NCBI GenBank assembly: GCA_028278125.1
Contig: JANQEY010000128.1
Coordinates: forward strand, 1-50,501
Length of the DNA: 50,501 nucleotides
Source of the DNA: a bacterium
GTDB lineage: Bacteria; Electryoneota; Electryoneia; Electryoneales; Electryoneaceae
Direction of reading: 5' to 3'
Shown here: positions 38,101-46,306 of the stretch, in pieces
How positions within the stretch are numbered: position 1 is the first letter of the stretch
How the letters are laid out: the number at the start of each line of letters is the position of its first letter
The notes under the pieces: generated by a model
What the model was told of the DNA's origin: nothing
Databases searched by the model: none
The model's input: only the letters and a program-made list of their open reading frames with translations
Program-made: the position numbers and the translations under genes

Positions 38101-38191
38101 TAAGATATCCAGCTAACAGGGGATTTATAAGTGGCATAGAGAATAAGATTAACGCGACAATTACAAGGGTGCTACTCTGCTTCCAGTTCAT
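35129..38191 (-). CDS. Subtilisin-like S8 protease with T9SS sorting domain, copy A
   Basis: A 1020-residue secreted serine protease. The start is the ATG at 38191 (MNWKQSSTLVIV, a good signal peptide), not the in-frame start 17 codons earlier. A propeptide-like domain runs to about 165. The S8 domain has D190 (AVIDSGVDY), H231 (GHGTHCAG), oxyanion N326 (STGNSG) and S429 (GTSMAAPH). A carboxypeptidase-like regulatory beta domain (VQGYVTDANDGLPVEDV) and a long beta-propeller-like region (AFDPEIGIEAT, KIDPETGEEVG) follow. The end is a type A sorting domain (YPNPFNSTASIQFA, GIYFVRM, KIVLLK). It is a tandem paralogue of the next gene, in the same direction, with about 280 bases between. Confidence 0.93.
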   Translation of the reverse strand: MNWKQSSTLVIVALILFSMPLINPLLAGYLTESAKDMAEKASPDEYLPAVIVMRDRPDIESLKKMVQGYPRKERTRIVREEMANFSEISQAGILDYLEDQQKAGLVEEFKSISFINVIKIQATKKVLETIAVRPDVDHVFDDPPKPAIDMPEPKPVNELDELAWSVELIGAQNAWDEGYTGEGILVAVIDSGVDYNHEDLEDHLWDGGEDYPNYGWDFGNGDNDPMDDMGHGTHCAGTVCGDGTGGIETGVAPDATLMCLKVSDWGGWVEEATVWEALDFCLEHEVDVTTMSLGFGNQENPNRSTWRETYDVLNIAGMVSIKSTGNSGHLQPPGSVTVPGDVPSPWRPPDEVEEGTRSGLMAVGATDENDNLTDFSSVGPCDWEDIEPYFDYPYGGGHEGLIKPDIAAPGEDVLSLDSFGGYVTMSGTSMAAPHIAGVVCLMLSKSDDLLPVQIDSILQISALDLGAEGKDNFYGGGRVQADSAVYYSYDPIGWVQGYVTDANDGLPVEDVILSIPGTQWGGETDSSGYFNFELFSGHRVLHAEKEPYDLYVNDTLVAEYGDTIDLNIELNVGLFSVYPESLSVYMDIAEDSVAEYQLTMFNTGTADMGVDLEVYPVIEMDSFLDEVFGFDASEPTGDTRLQGAIFVDDVFYVTGSNNHANPNMVYKFSDDGEFLASYEQPDSGADTDAVGIRDMAFDGNLIWGGDGRDIVAFDPEIGIEATSFEGPYNPNRAIAYHPDENLLYVADYMNEIIKIDPETGEEVGIIEVYERINGMGFWMDDPDGYILYVITRYDNHGGLIYKLNPADGDMIEVASIEIGENDISGFAICQDYKGYYTIATGIVVNQGNDIVKSWELSVDVPWINLSSESMTIVPSDSQVIDLSFLGEGLLSGFYRANILTYYNTLQPQTAIPIDLTIERFIDSVNDQKIEMPVEFSLDTPYPNPFNSTASIQFALPRDSDISLTIFDLLGREVVRLREGVFQAGRHSVQFEASKLSSGIYFVRMDAGGEFKGTKKIVLLK

Positions 38192-38474
38192 GCTCAGCTC
38201 TTTGTAAGGAGGATTCAATTGCGAAAGAAAGCTACACGGCACAACAGAATAGATCTTATCCTAATATACAACATTTAATACTTTAAAACTTAGTCTTGAA
38301 ATAAATATTACTAATTTCAGGGGAGAGGTAAGTATAAGAAATCGGCAGAAAAAATTTCACTATTGGCAACCTGAGTAAATATTCCGTAGGAAATTAGTTG
38401 AACAGGTTACCGCCATTGGAATTTTGCCTGCCAAATTCGCGGTCAGAGTTCAGAATAGGGAACGAACAGCTGTA

Positions 38475-41400
38475 TTATTTTAATAGTACTATCTTTTTTG
38501 TCCCGTTAAACTCACTGCCTGCTACCAAGCGGACGAAATATATACCACTTGATAGTTTTGACGCATCAAACTGAACAGAGTGCCACCCAGCCTGTAATAC
38601 ATCCTCTTTTAATCTCACCACTTCTCTGCCCAATAGATCAAAAATAGTAAGCGATATATCGCTATCACGCGGTAATGAGAACTGTATTGAAGCTGTTGAA
38701 TTAAATGGATTGGGATAAGGTGTTTCGAGATAAAATTCTACCGGTATTTCATTTTTTTGGTCATCTACTGAATCAATAAATCTTTCAATAGTCAATTCTA
38801 TCGCTATCGCTACCCGCGGTTGAAGAGTATTGGTATTCGCAAAAATGTTACCACTGTACTTCCCGGACAATAATCCCTCTCCAATAAATGTTAAATCTAC
38901 AACCTGGCTGTCCGCTGGAATGATTGTAAATAATCCGGGTGAAACATCAATCCAGGGAACATTTACTCCAAGTTCCCATGCCTTGACTGTATCATTTCCG
39001 GGCGTTTCCACTACGCCAACTGCGACCGTATAATACCCTTTATAGTCCGGACAGACAGCAAAGCCACCGATATCATTCGCGTCAAATTCCAGGGTAGCCA
39101 CTTCGATCAAATCACCATCAAGTGGATTCATTTTATAAATAAGTCCACCATAATTATCATAGCGGGTATTGATGTAAAGGGTATATCCATTGGGATCATC
39201 CATCCAAAATCCCATGCCGTTAATTCGTTCATAGACCTCGATTATTCCAACTTCTTCTCCTGTTTCAAGATCAATTTTTACAATCTCGCTCATATAATCG
39301 GCAACATAGAGAAAGTTTTCATCAGGATGATATGCGATTGCCCTGTTCGGGTTATATGGACCTTCAAATCGAGCCGCTTCTACACCGGTTTCCGGATCAA
39401 AGGCGACAATTTCTCTTCCATCTCCTCCCCAGATCAAATTACCGTCATATGCCATATCGCCTATACCCAGGGCATCGGTATCAGCGCCCGATCCCGGTTG
39501 TTCATAGGCTTCGATAAAATCACCATTGTCGCTGAATTTATATATCATATTAGGATTCACATGATTATTCGATCCTGCAACGAAAAATACGTCATTCACA
39601 AAAACGGCCCCCCGCAGCCTCGTATCACCGGTTATTTCAGATGCATCAAAACTGTAAACCTCATCAAGGAAACCATCCATCTCAAGAACCGGATATACTT
39701 CCAGATTAACATCCAGATCAGCTGTACCGGTATTAAACATCGTTAGATGGTACGCGGCTACCGAATCTTCATCGATATCCATATAGACTGCGAGTGATTC
39801 TGGATTGACACTGAATAATCCCACATTTAATACAAAATCGAGGTCTATGGTATCGCCATATAATGCATAGAGCGTGTCGTTGATATATGGGGAATAGGGT
39901 TCTTTCTCCGCATGCAGGACACGATGGCCTGAAAAGAGCTCAAAATTGTAAAATCCACTGCTGTCCGTTTCCCCTCCCCATTGTGTACCGGGTATAGATA
40001 AAATCACGTCCTCAACAGGCAATCCATCATTGGCATCCGTGACATAGCCCTGCACCCATCCAATTGGATCATAGGAATAGTATACTGCGCTGTCAGCTTG
40101 TACACGTCCCGAGCCATAATCATTATCCTTGCCCTCATCACCCAGTTCCAGGGTAGTATTCTGCAGGATCGAGTCAATCTGGACAGGCAGGAGTTCGTAA
40201 GATTTCGACAGCATCAGGCAGGCAACACCGGCTATGTGAGGTGTAGCCATTGAGGTACCGCTCATATTCGTATAGCCACCAAACGTGTTTAAGGACAATA
40301 CATCTTCACCTGGAGCGGCAATATCTGGTCGAATCAAGCCTACATTATCTCCACCATAGGGATAGTCAAAATAGGGATCGACATCTTCCCACTCACATGG
40401 ACCACGGCTGGAAAAGTCTGCATATACATCCTGATCAGTTGTAGCGCCAACAGAAATAACACCGCTACGTGTTCCCTCCTCAACCTCATCCGGATGGCGC
40501 CATGGTGAAGGAACATTTCCGGGAGTCCTGCAGGATTCCGGGGGATTTGTCCATCTTTCATTACCAGCCGCAACTATATTTGTTATACCTGCTGCATCCA
40601 GTACATCGTACGCTTCACGCCAAACGGTTCGATCAGGATTCCAGCCAGTTATATAGCCCATTGACATGCTGGTAACATCCACTTCGTGCTCCAGGCAGAA
40701 GTCATGCGCCTCCCAGACCGTCGCCTGGTCAGCCTCTCCAACTCCCATTGAAACCTTCAAGCACATTAAAATAGCATCTGGTGCTACACCCGTTTCAGTT
40801 CCAGCTGTACCATCTCCGCACACACTTCCGGCACAGTGAGTTCCATGTCCCATCATGTCCTGTGGATCATTGTCATTATCTCCAAAATCCCAGCCATGAT
40901 GAGGAAAATCTTCACCTCCATCCCAAAGATGATCAGCCACATCGGGATGTGTATAATCCACCCCGGAATCTATAACAGCCACCAGGATCCCCTGGCCCGT
41001 ATAGCCCTCATCCCAGGCACTCTGTGCATTGATCAACTCTATACTCCAGGCCAGGTCATCCAGCTCATTGGCAGGCCTTGTTTCCGGCATTTCTATAACC
41101 TGTCGCATGGGATCTGCGAAAATCCTGTTCACATCAGATCGTGCGGCAATCTCCGCCAGCACTTCACCTTTTGCACGAATCTTTATAACGTTGATATATT
41201 TTATAGAAGTGAACTCCTCAACAAATCCTGCTTTCTGCAGATCGTCAAGAAAATCCAGTAAATCTTCCTGGCTCATCTCCGTGAGATTTTCCATCTCTTC
41301 GCGAACGGTCCTTGTCCTTTCCTTCCTGGAATAACCCTGCACCATTTTTCTCAGCGATTCGATATCCGGGCGATCACTCATGACTATAACTGCAGGTAAA

Positions 41401-41537
41401 AACTCGTCAGCCTTAGTTTCAGCGATCATATCTTTCATGGATTCAGCCAGGTAACCGCCTTGCGATGAATTTGAAGCGATTAAAATTAATATGAAAACTG
41501 TGATAGTTATCAGGGAGTTGTTTCGTTTCCCGATCAT
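38475..41537 (-). CDS. Subtilisin-like S8 protease with T9SS sorting domain, copy B
   Basis: A 1020-residue secreted serine protease, paralogous to copy A along the full length. The start is the ATG at 41537, with AAGGAG seven bases upstream; an in-frame start 12 codons earlier lacks one. Catalytic residues are D190, H231 and S429, at the same numbers as in copy A, and N of AAGNERW serves the oxyanion hole. The same regulatory beta domain, propeller-like region and sorting domain (YPNPFNSTASIQFS, GIYFVRL, KIVLLK) follow. Differences cluster in the substrate-facing loops of the protease domain, e.g. SIKSTGNSGHLQPPG versus NIVAAGNERWTNPPE, so specificity may differ. Confidence 0.93.
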   Translation of the reverse strand: MIGKRNNSLITITVFILILIASNSSQGGYLAESMKDMIAETKADEFLPAVIVMSDRPDIESLRKMVQGYSRKERTRTVREEMENLTEMSQEDLLDFLDDLQKAGFVEEFTSIKYINVIKIRAKGEVLAEIAARSDVNRIFADPMRQVIEMPETRPANELDDLAWSIELINAQSAWDEGYTGQGILVAVIDSGVDYTHPDVADHLWDGGEDFPHHGWDFGDNDNDPQDMMGHGTHCAGSVCGDGTAGTETGVAPDAILMCLKVSMGVGEADQATVWEAHDFCLEHEVDVTSMSMGYITGWNPDRTVWREAYDVLDAAGITNIVAAGNERWTNPPESCRTPGNVPSPWRHPDEVEEGTRSGVISVGATTDQDVYADFSSRGPCEWEDVDPYFDYPYGGDNVGLIRPDIAAPGEDVLSLNTFGGYTNMSGTSMATPHIAGVACLMLSKSYELLPVQIDSILQNTTLELGDEGKDNDYGSGRVQADSAVYYSYDPIGWVQGYVTDANDGLPVEDVILSIPGTQWGGETDSSGFYNFELFSGHRVLHAEKEPYSPYINDTLYALYGDTIDLDFVLNVGLFSVNPESLAVYMDIDEDSVAAYHLTMFNTGTADLDVNLEVYPVLEMDGFLDEVYSFDASEITGDTRLRGAVFVNDVFFVAGSNNHVNPNMIYKFSDNGDFIEAYEQPGSGADTDALGIGDMAYDGNLIWGGDGREIVAFDPETGVEAARFEGPYNPNRAIAYHPDENFLYVADYMSEIVKIDLETGEEVGIIEVYERINGMGFWMDDPNGYTLYINTRYDNYGGLIYKMNPLDGDLIEVATLEFDANDIGGFAVCPDYKGYYTVAVGVVETPGNDTVKAWELGVNVPWIDVSPGLFTIIPADSQVVDLTFIGEGLLSGKYSGNIFANTNTLQPRVAIAIELTIERFIDSVDDQKNEIPVEFYLETPYPNPFNSTASIQFSLPRDSDISLTIFDLLGREVVRLKEDVLQAGWHSVQFDASKLSSGIYFVRLVAGSEFNGTKKIVLLK

Positions 41538-41884
41538 GGTTAGGCTCCTTTTCTGGGTACCGGAAATGATCACCCTGGATAGTCAAAGTGGCACAATCAA
41601 GAATTTTGAGAGTAACTAATATATAATAAAAGACGGAGGTAAATTCGATCTACACATAAAAATAAATAAAATATTTAGAGCGTGTAAAAAATACGGAGGT
41701 AAAAGTTAGTGCCGTCTTTCTACACAGCGAAAAACTGTCAGAGAATCGATTTTCCTCTTGACATAAGAGGAATAAATTCTTAATAGTTTATAGAAATTGC
41801 CTCCTATTGAATTTGCGATAAAACACATTTCCCTAAGTGCAATTTTAACATTAAAAGAATTCCCAAGTCCGAAAGAGGTATATG
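41538..41884. other. Divergent intergenic region with a 60-base spaced direct repeat
   Basis: The sequence ACGGAGGTAAA occurs at 41633-41643 and 41693-41703, exactly 60 bases apart, each followed by TCTACACA (41649-41656 and 41719-41726). The second could serve a GTG-started frame of about 24 codons, which I do not accept as a gene. Otherwise the region is AT-rich and should hold promoters of the protease gene and the MshEN-like gene. Confidence 0.5.
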
Positions 41885-42250
41885 ATGGGATTTAAATTTG
41901 GTGAGATCATGATTGATCTTGGGTATATAACCCAGAACCAACTTAATGACGCAATTATTCTTCAACGGAAGGGCAGAGCGAAGCTTGGTCAGGTTATGAT
42001 AAGCAAACGGTTCCTGACACAGGAACAGGTCGCACATGTTATAGATTTTCAAAGCCAATCTGACGGAATAGGGAAAAAATTCGGAGATTGCGCGTACTAT
42101 ATGGGATTCATCTCACTCGAAGAACGTGAAGAGGCAATTAAATACCAGACAACTTCACAAGGTGTCCTTGGTGACCTGCTCGTTGATCTCAACTATATTA
42201 CGGATGAACAACGCCAGGAAGCAGTAAAAAAACAGGGCGAGATGATCTGA
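41885..42250 (+). CDS. Stand-alone protein of two MshEN/PilB-N-like repeats
   Basis: A 121-residue soluble protein made of two copies of the same unit: FGEIMIDLGYITQNQLNDAI...KLGQVMISKRFLTQEQV and FGDCAYYMGFISLEEREEAI...LGDLLVDLNYITDEQRQEAV. The pattern (L-G-x-L/I-hydrophobic-G-Y-I-T/S-x-x-Q/E) is that of the N-terminal domains of type II secretion and type IV pilus ATPases (GspE, PilB, MshE), some of which bind c-di-GMP. No ATPase follows, so the unit stands alone. The second ATG (41885) is preferred because GAGG lies six bases before it; the ATG at 41882 is only three bases away. It could be a c-di-GMP-responsive adaptor; that is inference. Confidence 0.75.
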   Translation: MGFKFGEIMIDLGYITQNQLNDAIILQRKGRAKLGQVMISKRFLTQEQVAHVIDFQSQSDGIGKKFGDCAYYMGFISLEEREEAIKYQTTSQGVLGDLLVDLNYITDEQRQEAVKKQGEMI

Positions 42251-42573
42251 TTTAACCCTGAACCAGAAATTACCTTTTATCCCCTCCTTTTACTTTTTTA
42301 ACAATAATCCTTTCAATTGACATAAGCATGAATTATTCATTTGCTATTTCTTGTTTGGGATATTTGGAGTTATTAATTATTGTTATTGTTGATATTATTG
42401 CCATATTGTGAATAAATACTACTAATCCGCACCTTCCTGAATTGCTTTTTTACAGAAAATTTCGTATATTTACAGGTCAGGGATATATACAATATGAAAT
42501 CGCTCAATTTGATAAGCTCACCGTCAAAATCAATGCATGAAGATAGTTTTTACTCAAATGGGACAGGATTATT
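42251..42573. other. Intergenic region upstream of the small Arg/Asp-rich gene
   Basis: No gene is seen. The region is AT-rich. It contains the candidate promoter at 42442-42470 and a leader of about 100 bases. Confidence 0.5.
42442..42470 (+). promoter_or_regulatory. Possible promoter of the small Arg/Asp-rich gene
   Basis: TTGCTT (42442-42447) and TATATT (42465-42470) are 17 bases apart, about 100 bases before the ATG at 42574. The -35 is a partial match only. Confidence 0.35.
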
Positions 42574-42750
42574 ATGGAGAACCGTCGAAAAAATGAACGC
42601 AGGGTCGGCGACCGGAGAACGCATTATGAAGGACCCTGGGAAGGATGGGGTGGTTTTGACCGCCGGAAGGGAGATCGTCGCCAGGGTGACCGTAGAAAAT
42701 TAAGCATGGCAAATGGCGAAAATCTTCCTGATTGCCGGAATGAAGTATAA
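42574..42750 (+). CDS. Small Arg/Asp-rich protein with DRR repeats, 58 residues
   Basis: This short gene starts MENRRKNERRVGDRR and has a second cluster FDRRKGDRRQGDRRK, with a Trp/Gly-rich linker (EGPWEGWGGFD) between them. It ends with DCRNEV. The R-R-x-x-D-R-R pattern is recurrent in short bacterial proteins and N-terminal tails, but I know no assigned function. Support is unusually good for so small a frame: AGGA five bases before the ATG, a plausible promoter upstream and a perfect terminator 1 base after the stop. A frame-shifted overlapping frame (42494-42703) has no such support. The high positive charge could bind nucleic acid or acidic surface; this is speculation. Confidence 0.7.
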   Translation: MENRRKNERRVGDRRTHYEGPWEGWGGFDRRKGDRRQGDRRKLSMANGENLPDCRNEV

Positions 42751-42751
42751 G

Positions 42752-42777
42752 AATCCACAGTTTCTGTGGATTTTTTT
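42752..42777 (+). terminator. Terminator of the small Arg/Asp-rich gene
   Basis: AATCCACAG (42752-42760) pairs perfectly with CTGTGGATT (42764-42772) around TTT, followed by TTTTT. It starts one base after the stop codon at 42750. Confidence 0.9.
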
Positions 42778-42813
42778 ATAATATTAATGATCTTTATATC
42801 CTGATTAAATATA

Positions 42814-42844
42814 CCCTGTCATCCCGCCCCTGCGGGACAGGGGC
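42814..42844. repeat. GC-rich REP-like imperfect palindrome
   Basis: CCCTGT (42814-42819) pairs with ACAGGG (42837-42842), and CCCG (42823-42826) with CGGG (42833-42836). An alternative fold is GCCCCTG (42826-42832) with CAGGGGC (42838-42844). The element is GC-rich within AT-rich sequence and looks like a REP-type dispersed element. Only one copy is in the window. Confidence 0.45.
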
Positions 42845-42883
42845 ACCCACGGTAAATCTTCCTTATTGCCTAATGTACTTAAA

Positions 42884-42916
42884 TAGAAAACCCGCACTAA
42901 AGCGGGTTTTCCTTTT
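42884..42916 (-). terminator. Terminator of the propeller/T9SS gene (bidirectional)
   Basis: AAAACCCGC (42887-42895) and GCGGGTTTT (42902-42910) form a 9-bp stem with loop ACTAAA. On the minus strand it runs GCGGGTTTTCTATTT, about 65 bases after the stop at 42975. On the plus strand TTTTCCTTTT follows, so it works both ways. Confidence 0.8.
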
Positions 42917-42974
42917 ATACTCAAACTAGTACATTTTGAAATCAAAGCTGCACAATTACAATTTTCACCAATTC

Positions 42975-45900
42975 TTATTTCAACAACAACACCTTCTGTT
43001 GCGTATCCATTTTACCTGGTACAACTGCCCTGATAACATATGTTCCGCTTGGAAGGTTAGCACCATCAAAATGCAAAGTATGATACCCTGCGGGATATGG
43101 ACCGCTAGCGATTGTTTTAACATGTCCACCCTCTATATTGTAAACATTGACCTTTACCCGTCCACGTTCTGCTAAGCCGATTGTAACCTTACTTTGCGAG
43201 TTAAATGGATTGGGGTAAACCGTGGCAATACTGAAATCTGTTGGAATTCCTTTATATGTTTCCTCAGGTGTGGACAAAACGAGGAAAAAAGTCCAGATTT
43301 CTGACCAGTCGCTGGTTCCTCCCGCATCGCTGAGGGCACGAATCCGCCAACGGTAAGCCATGATATTATCGAGATCATCTACCTCGATAAATACATCCTC
43401 GATTGTCTCATCTACAACAATTGTCTCATCGTTAAATTCCCAATCAGTGGCAATCTGCAACTGGTAACTGTCGGCTCCCGCTGCCGGTTCCCACATGAAG
43501 AGAACAGGAAGAGATCTGACAGGGAAAGTATCGGTTGGTATTTGCTGTGCCGGTGGTGACATTATAATTTCAAATGTCCCGTCACTTCCATCCACAACTT
43601 CCCCATCGTTCACACTTTCAATGACAATTGAATATCCCATCGCCGGTGTAAGACCGACAGGGACGTTCCACCTGAAGTAACCATCACTCGGTGTAGAAAG
43701 AGCAAGGGTTTCGATCTCTTCATCATCACGGTACAGTTTAATTGCAACGTTTTCGTCAATGTTATCAGCCCAGGTGATCAGATGAGACTGGCCACCCTCC
43801 CATCTCTGTCCACCATTGGGGTACGAAACCCTGATTGTTGCATCGACCTGTGCTGTTTCTGCCGGTGTCTCCCACTGTCCACGTCCGTATGTAGCTGCGA
43901 CTATGGTGTTTGAGGGAACATGTAGCTCCATCTCGTTAACGATAACATTGGGTAGACCATCACTGAAATCTTCCCATGTCTCCCCACCGTCGGGTGAGAA
44001 ATAAGCTCCTACATCCATTCCCACATACAGATGATCCGGGTTGAGGGGATGTACGAGGATGCAATTCGCAGGAAGGTTGGGTAAACCATCAGACAAGTTT
44101 ATCCAGTCAATTCCACCATTTTCCGATTTATAAACCTTCTGGTCAGCTGTATAACCACCTGATGATATGAAGAGTATATTTTCGTCTTCAGGATGAAACG
44201 CCAGGTAGGTGATATTCGGACGGGGCATCCAGCGGTCAGTATTCCATGTTTGCCAGCCGTCTGTTGTATAATAGATTTGTCCGTCCCAGTTGCTGGCAAA
44301 AACCCAATTATGATTTGATGGGGCAACCGCCAATGTTCGCATCGTGCCACCACCCAGGTAACCGGTCATATCAGTCCAGTATTCGGCACGATTTTCCGTT
44401 TTATAGATGCGGTTAGTTCCCTTGTAGAGAACGCTGGGATCAACCGGATCATAAACAAATGGAGTAACCCATCCACCTTCGTTATCATTTGTACCGGCAT
44501 TGGCGTCCCACCAGTTCAAACCACCGTCGGTAGTACGCTGCATGTTACCGAAATAAAACTCACCATACATCACGTTGTGATTAGTGGGATCGATGGCGCA
44601 TTCCATCCCGTCGCCACCGAGTTCGGATGTCCATTCACCATTGTAATAAAGGCTTGAGCCATTATCCTGGTTACCGTTCATAGACTTGGTAACCTCATCT
44701 CCGCTACCATAGATACCAAGGCGGTAAATCTGGGTGATAACCAGTCCGTCTGTTATATCCGTCCAGGTTTCCCCGAGGTCAGTTGAATAATTGATTCCCC
44801 CGTCATGGCATGCATAAAGGATATCATTATTAAACTCAAAATTGTGCTGATCAGCGTGAACAAACGCTCCTATCTGGCCTGTCCAGTGTGCGGCTATTTC
44901 CCAGTCCACACCACCGTTAGTGGACTTCCAGATGTTCACACCACCAGCAAATACTGTATTTTCATCGTTGGGATCAACTGCGCATGTGAGATCATACCAC
45001 CCCTGTCCACCGTTGTCATCTCCAGTGGCGGACCAACCCATCAGGTTAGGTTCAGTTGATTGCAATGTCCAACTTTCCCCACCGTCATCAGTCTTGTACC
45101 ACCCGTAAAACGCACTGCTATTATTCGAATAGAGGGCGTGAATTACATCGGGTTCTGATTCACACAGTGCAATTGCGATCCGGCTGAAGTTACCGTTGTT
45201 GGGAAGCCCGTTGGTCAAGTGAGTCCAATTATCACCACCGTCAGTAGATTTGTAAATCCCAGTAGAACTTCTCGCGGCATACCAGGTTTCGCTATCGCTG
45301 GGATCTACTTCCAGGTCTTTAAATGTTCCTCCAACAAATACCTGCTCCCAGGTATCAGCACCGTCTTCAGTTTTGTAAATACCGTTATGCGTAGTAGCAA
45401 TAAGAGTAGAAGGATCATTAAAATTCATGATCAATTTTGTAACGATCTGGAATTCGTCAACTTCCCAGGAAAGTCCCGTGGTTTCCCAGGTAGCGCCACC
45501 GTCGAGCGATTTAAGTACACCGATTGAGTATGTATCGCTCGCGTCATTATCCCCTGTAGCCAGGTAGAGAATATCCGTATCGTCAGGATCCACAGCCAGT
45601 GCGGTGACTCCCAAGACAGGCAGGTCATTCGTCTGGCAGACCCAGTTTTCACCGTGATCTTCGGTTTTCCATAGGCCTCCGGACGCGGCTCCTACCCAGA
45701 AAGTATTTTCATCTGTAGGATGGAAATTGATGCTGTTTAATCTTCCAAGTCCACCAACATAATATTCACGGGTCAGGTTTGGTCCCATCGAGGTCCAGTT
45801 TGCTTCGTCAAGTTCATCGTCGGGAAACAACTGCTGTTTTTCCAGCCAGCCGTTCCACATGTCGAGACGATCTATGTAACCATCCTCATGGACTCGGCCC

Positions 45901-46112
45901 TCCATGAACCATTCCCAGCGTTTAAACTGTTTATAACCTTCTCCCTTTTGCGGAGTTTTGCCTTCCCAGTATTCGTTAAAAGCCTGTTGTACCTGGAAGA
46001 AATTCGGATTCTCCTTATCAAGATCGAATTGGTTCATCCAGGGTTGAGCATTTATAAGACTTGCAAAAACAAAGAGAGAGATTGCGGTAAAAATCAAAGT
46101 TATCCGTTTCAT
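42975..46112 (-). CDS. Secreted BNR/sortilin-like beta-propeller protein with T9SS sorting domain
   Basis: A 1045-residue extracellular protein. The start taken is the ATG at 46112 (MKRITLIFTAISLFVFASLINA, signal peptide), with AAAGGGGAT six bases upstream, rather than an in-frame start 15 codons earlier. The first 700 residues are BNR/VPS10-like propeller repeats with Ser/Asp-x-Asp-G-G-x-x-W cores (TEDHGENW, SLDGGATW, STDGGDNW, TTDGGLNW, SPDGGETW). A Kre9/KNH-like beta domain (SYPNGGQRWEGGQSHLITW), an FN3-like domain (YQLQIATDWEFNDETI) and a type A sorting domain (TVYPNPFNSQSKVTIG, SGTYVIRA, KVLLLK) follow. Such proteins are often glycan- or peptide-binding; no enzyme motif is seen. Confidence 0.9.
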   Translation of the reverse strand: MKRITLIFTAISLFVFASLINAQPWMNQFDLDKENPNFFQVQQAFNEYWEGKTPQKGEGYKQFKRWEWFMEGRVHEDGYIDRLDMWNGWLEKQQLFPDDELDEANWTSMGPNLTREYYVGGLGRLNSINFHPTDENTFWVGAASGGLWKTEDHGENWVCQTNDLPVLGVTALAVDPDDTDILYLATGDNDASDTYSIGVLKSLDGGATWETTGLSWEVDEFQIVTKLIMNFNDPSTLIATTHNGIYKTEDGADTWEQVFVGGTFKDLEVDPSDSETWYAARSSTGIYKSTDGGDNWTHLTNGLPNNGNFSRIAIALCESEPDVIHALYSNNSSAFYGWYKTDDGGESWTLQSTEPNLMGWSATGDDNGGQGWYDLTCAVDPNDENTVFAGGVNIWKSTNGGVDWEIAAHWTGQIGAFVHADQHNFEFNNDILYACHDGGINYSTDLGETWTDITDGLVITQIYRLGIYGSGDEVTKSMNGNQDNGSSLYYNGEWTSELGGDGMECAIDPTNHNVMYGEFYFGNMQRTTDGGLNWWDANAGTNDNEGGWVTPFVYDPVDPSVLYKGTNRIYKTENRAEYWTDMTGYLGGGTMRTLAVAPSNHNWVFASNWDGQIYYTTDGWQTWNTDRWMPRPNITYLAFHPEDENILFISSGGYTADQKVYKSENGGIDWINLSDGLPNLPANCILVHPLNPDHLYVGMDVGAYFSPDGGETWEDFSDGLPNVIVNEMELHVPSNTIVAATYGRGQWETPAETAQVDATIRVSYPNGGQRWEGGQSHLITWADNIDENVAIKLYRDDEEIETLALSTPSDGYFRWNVPVGLTPAMGYSIVIESVNDGEVVDGSDGTFEIIMSPPAQQIPTDTFPVRSLPVLFMWEPAAGADSYQLQIATDWEFNDETIVVDETIEDVFIEVDDLDNIMAYRWRIRALSDAGGTSDWSEIWTFFLVLSTPEETYKGIPTDFSIATVYPNPFNSQSKVTIGLAERGRVKVNVYNIEGGHVKTIASGPYPAGYHTLHFDGANLPSGTYVIRAVVPGKMDTQQKVLLLK

Positions 46113-46277
46113 AATTATCCCCTTTAGCCCTGATGGACAAAAAATATTTAGCACCACATCTTCTTAAAATAACACATTTTGAAGGTGAGTACCTACTCTC
46201 TTTTAGATGTATTTTTCAGACCAGTTTCAGCTATAACTGATTGAGTATTCCTCACAGAGATTAGAACTTTCGAACCA

Positions 46278-46306
46278 TTGACATTGAATTGAAATCGGAA
46301 TATATT
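46278..46306 (+). promoter_or_regulatory. Sigma-70 promoter of the ArsR-type regulator gene
   Basis: TTGACA (46278-46283, perfect -35) and TATATT (46301-46306, -10) are exactly 17 bases apart. Transcription would start near 46313, inside the operator described next, and 30 bases before the ATG at 46343. One of the best sequence-level promoters in the window. Confidence 0.75.

Noticed and set aside
41707..41784. GTG-started frame of about 24 codons after ACGGAGGTAAA
   Set aside because: Only the ribosome-site-like repeat supports it; the peptide is not recognisable.
42494..42703. 69-codon open frame overlapping the DRR gene in another frame
   Set aside because: It has a worse ribosome site than the DRR frame and does not end at the terminator; the DRR frame shows a recurrent DRR pattern.
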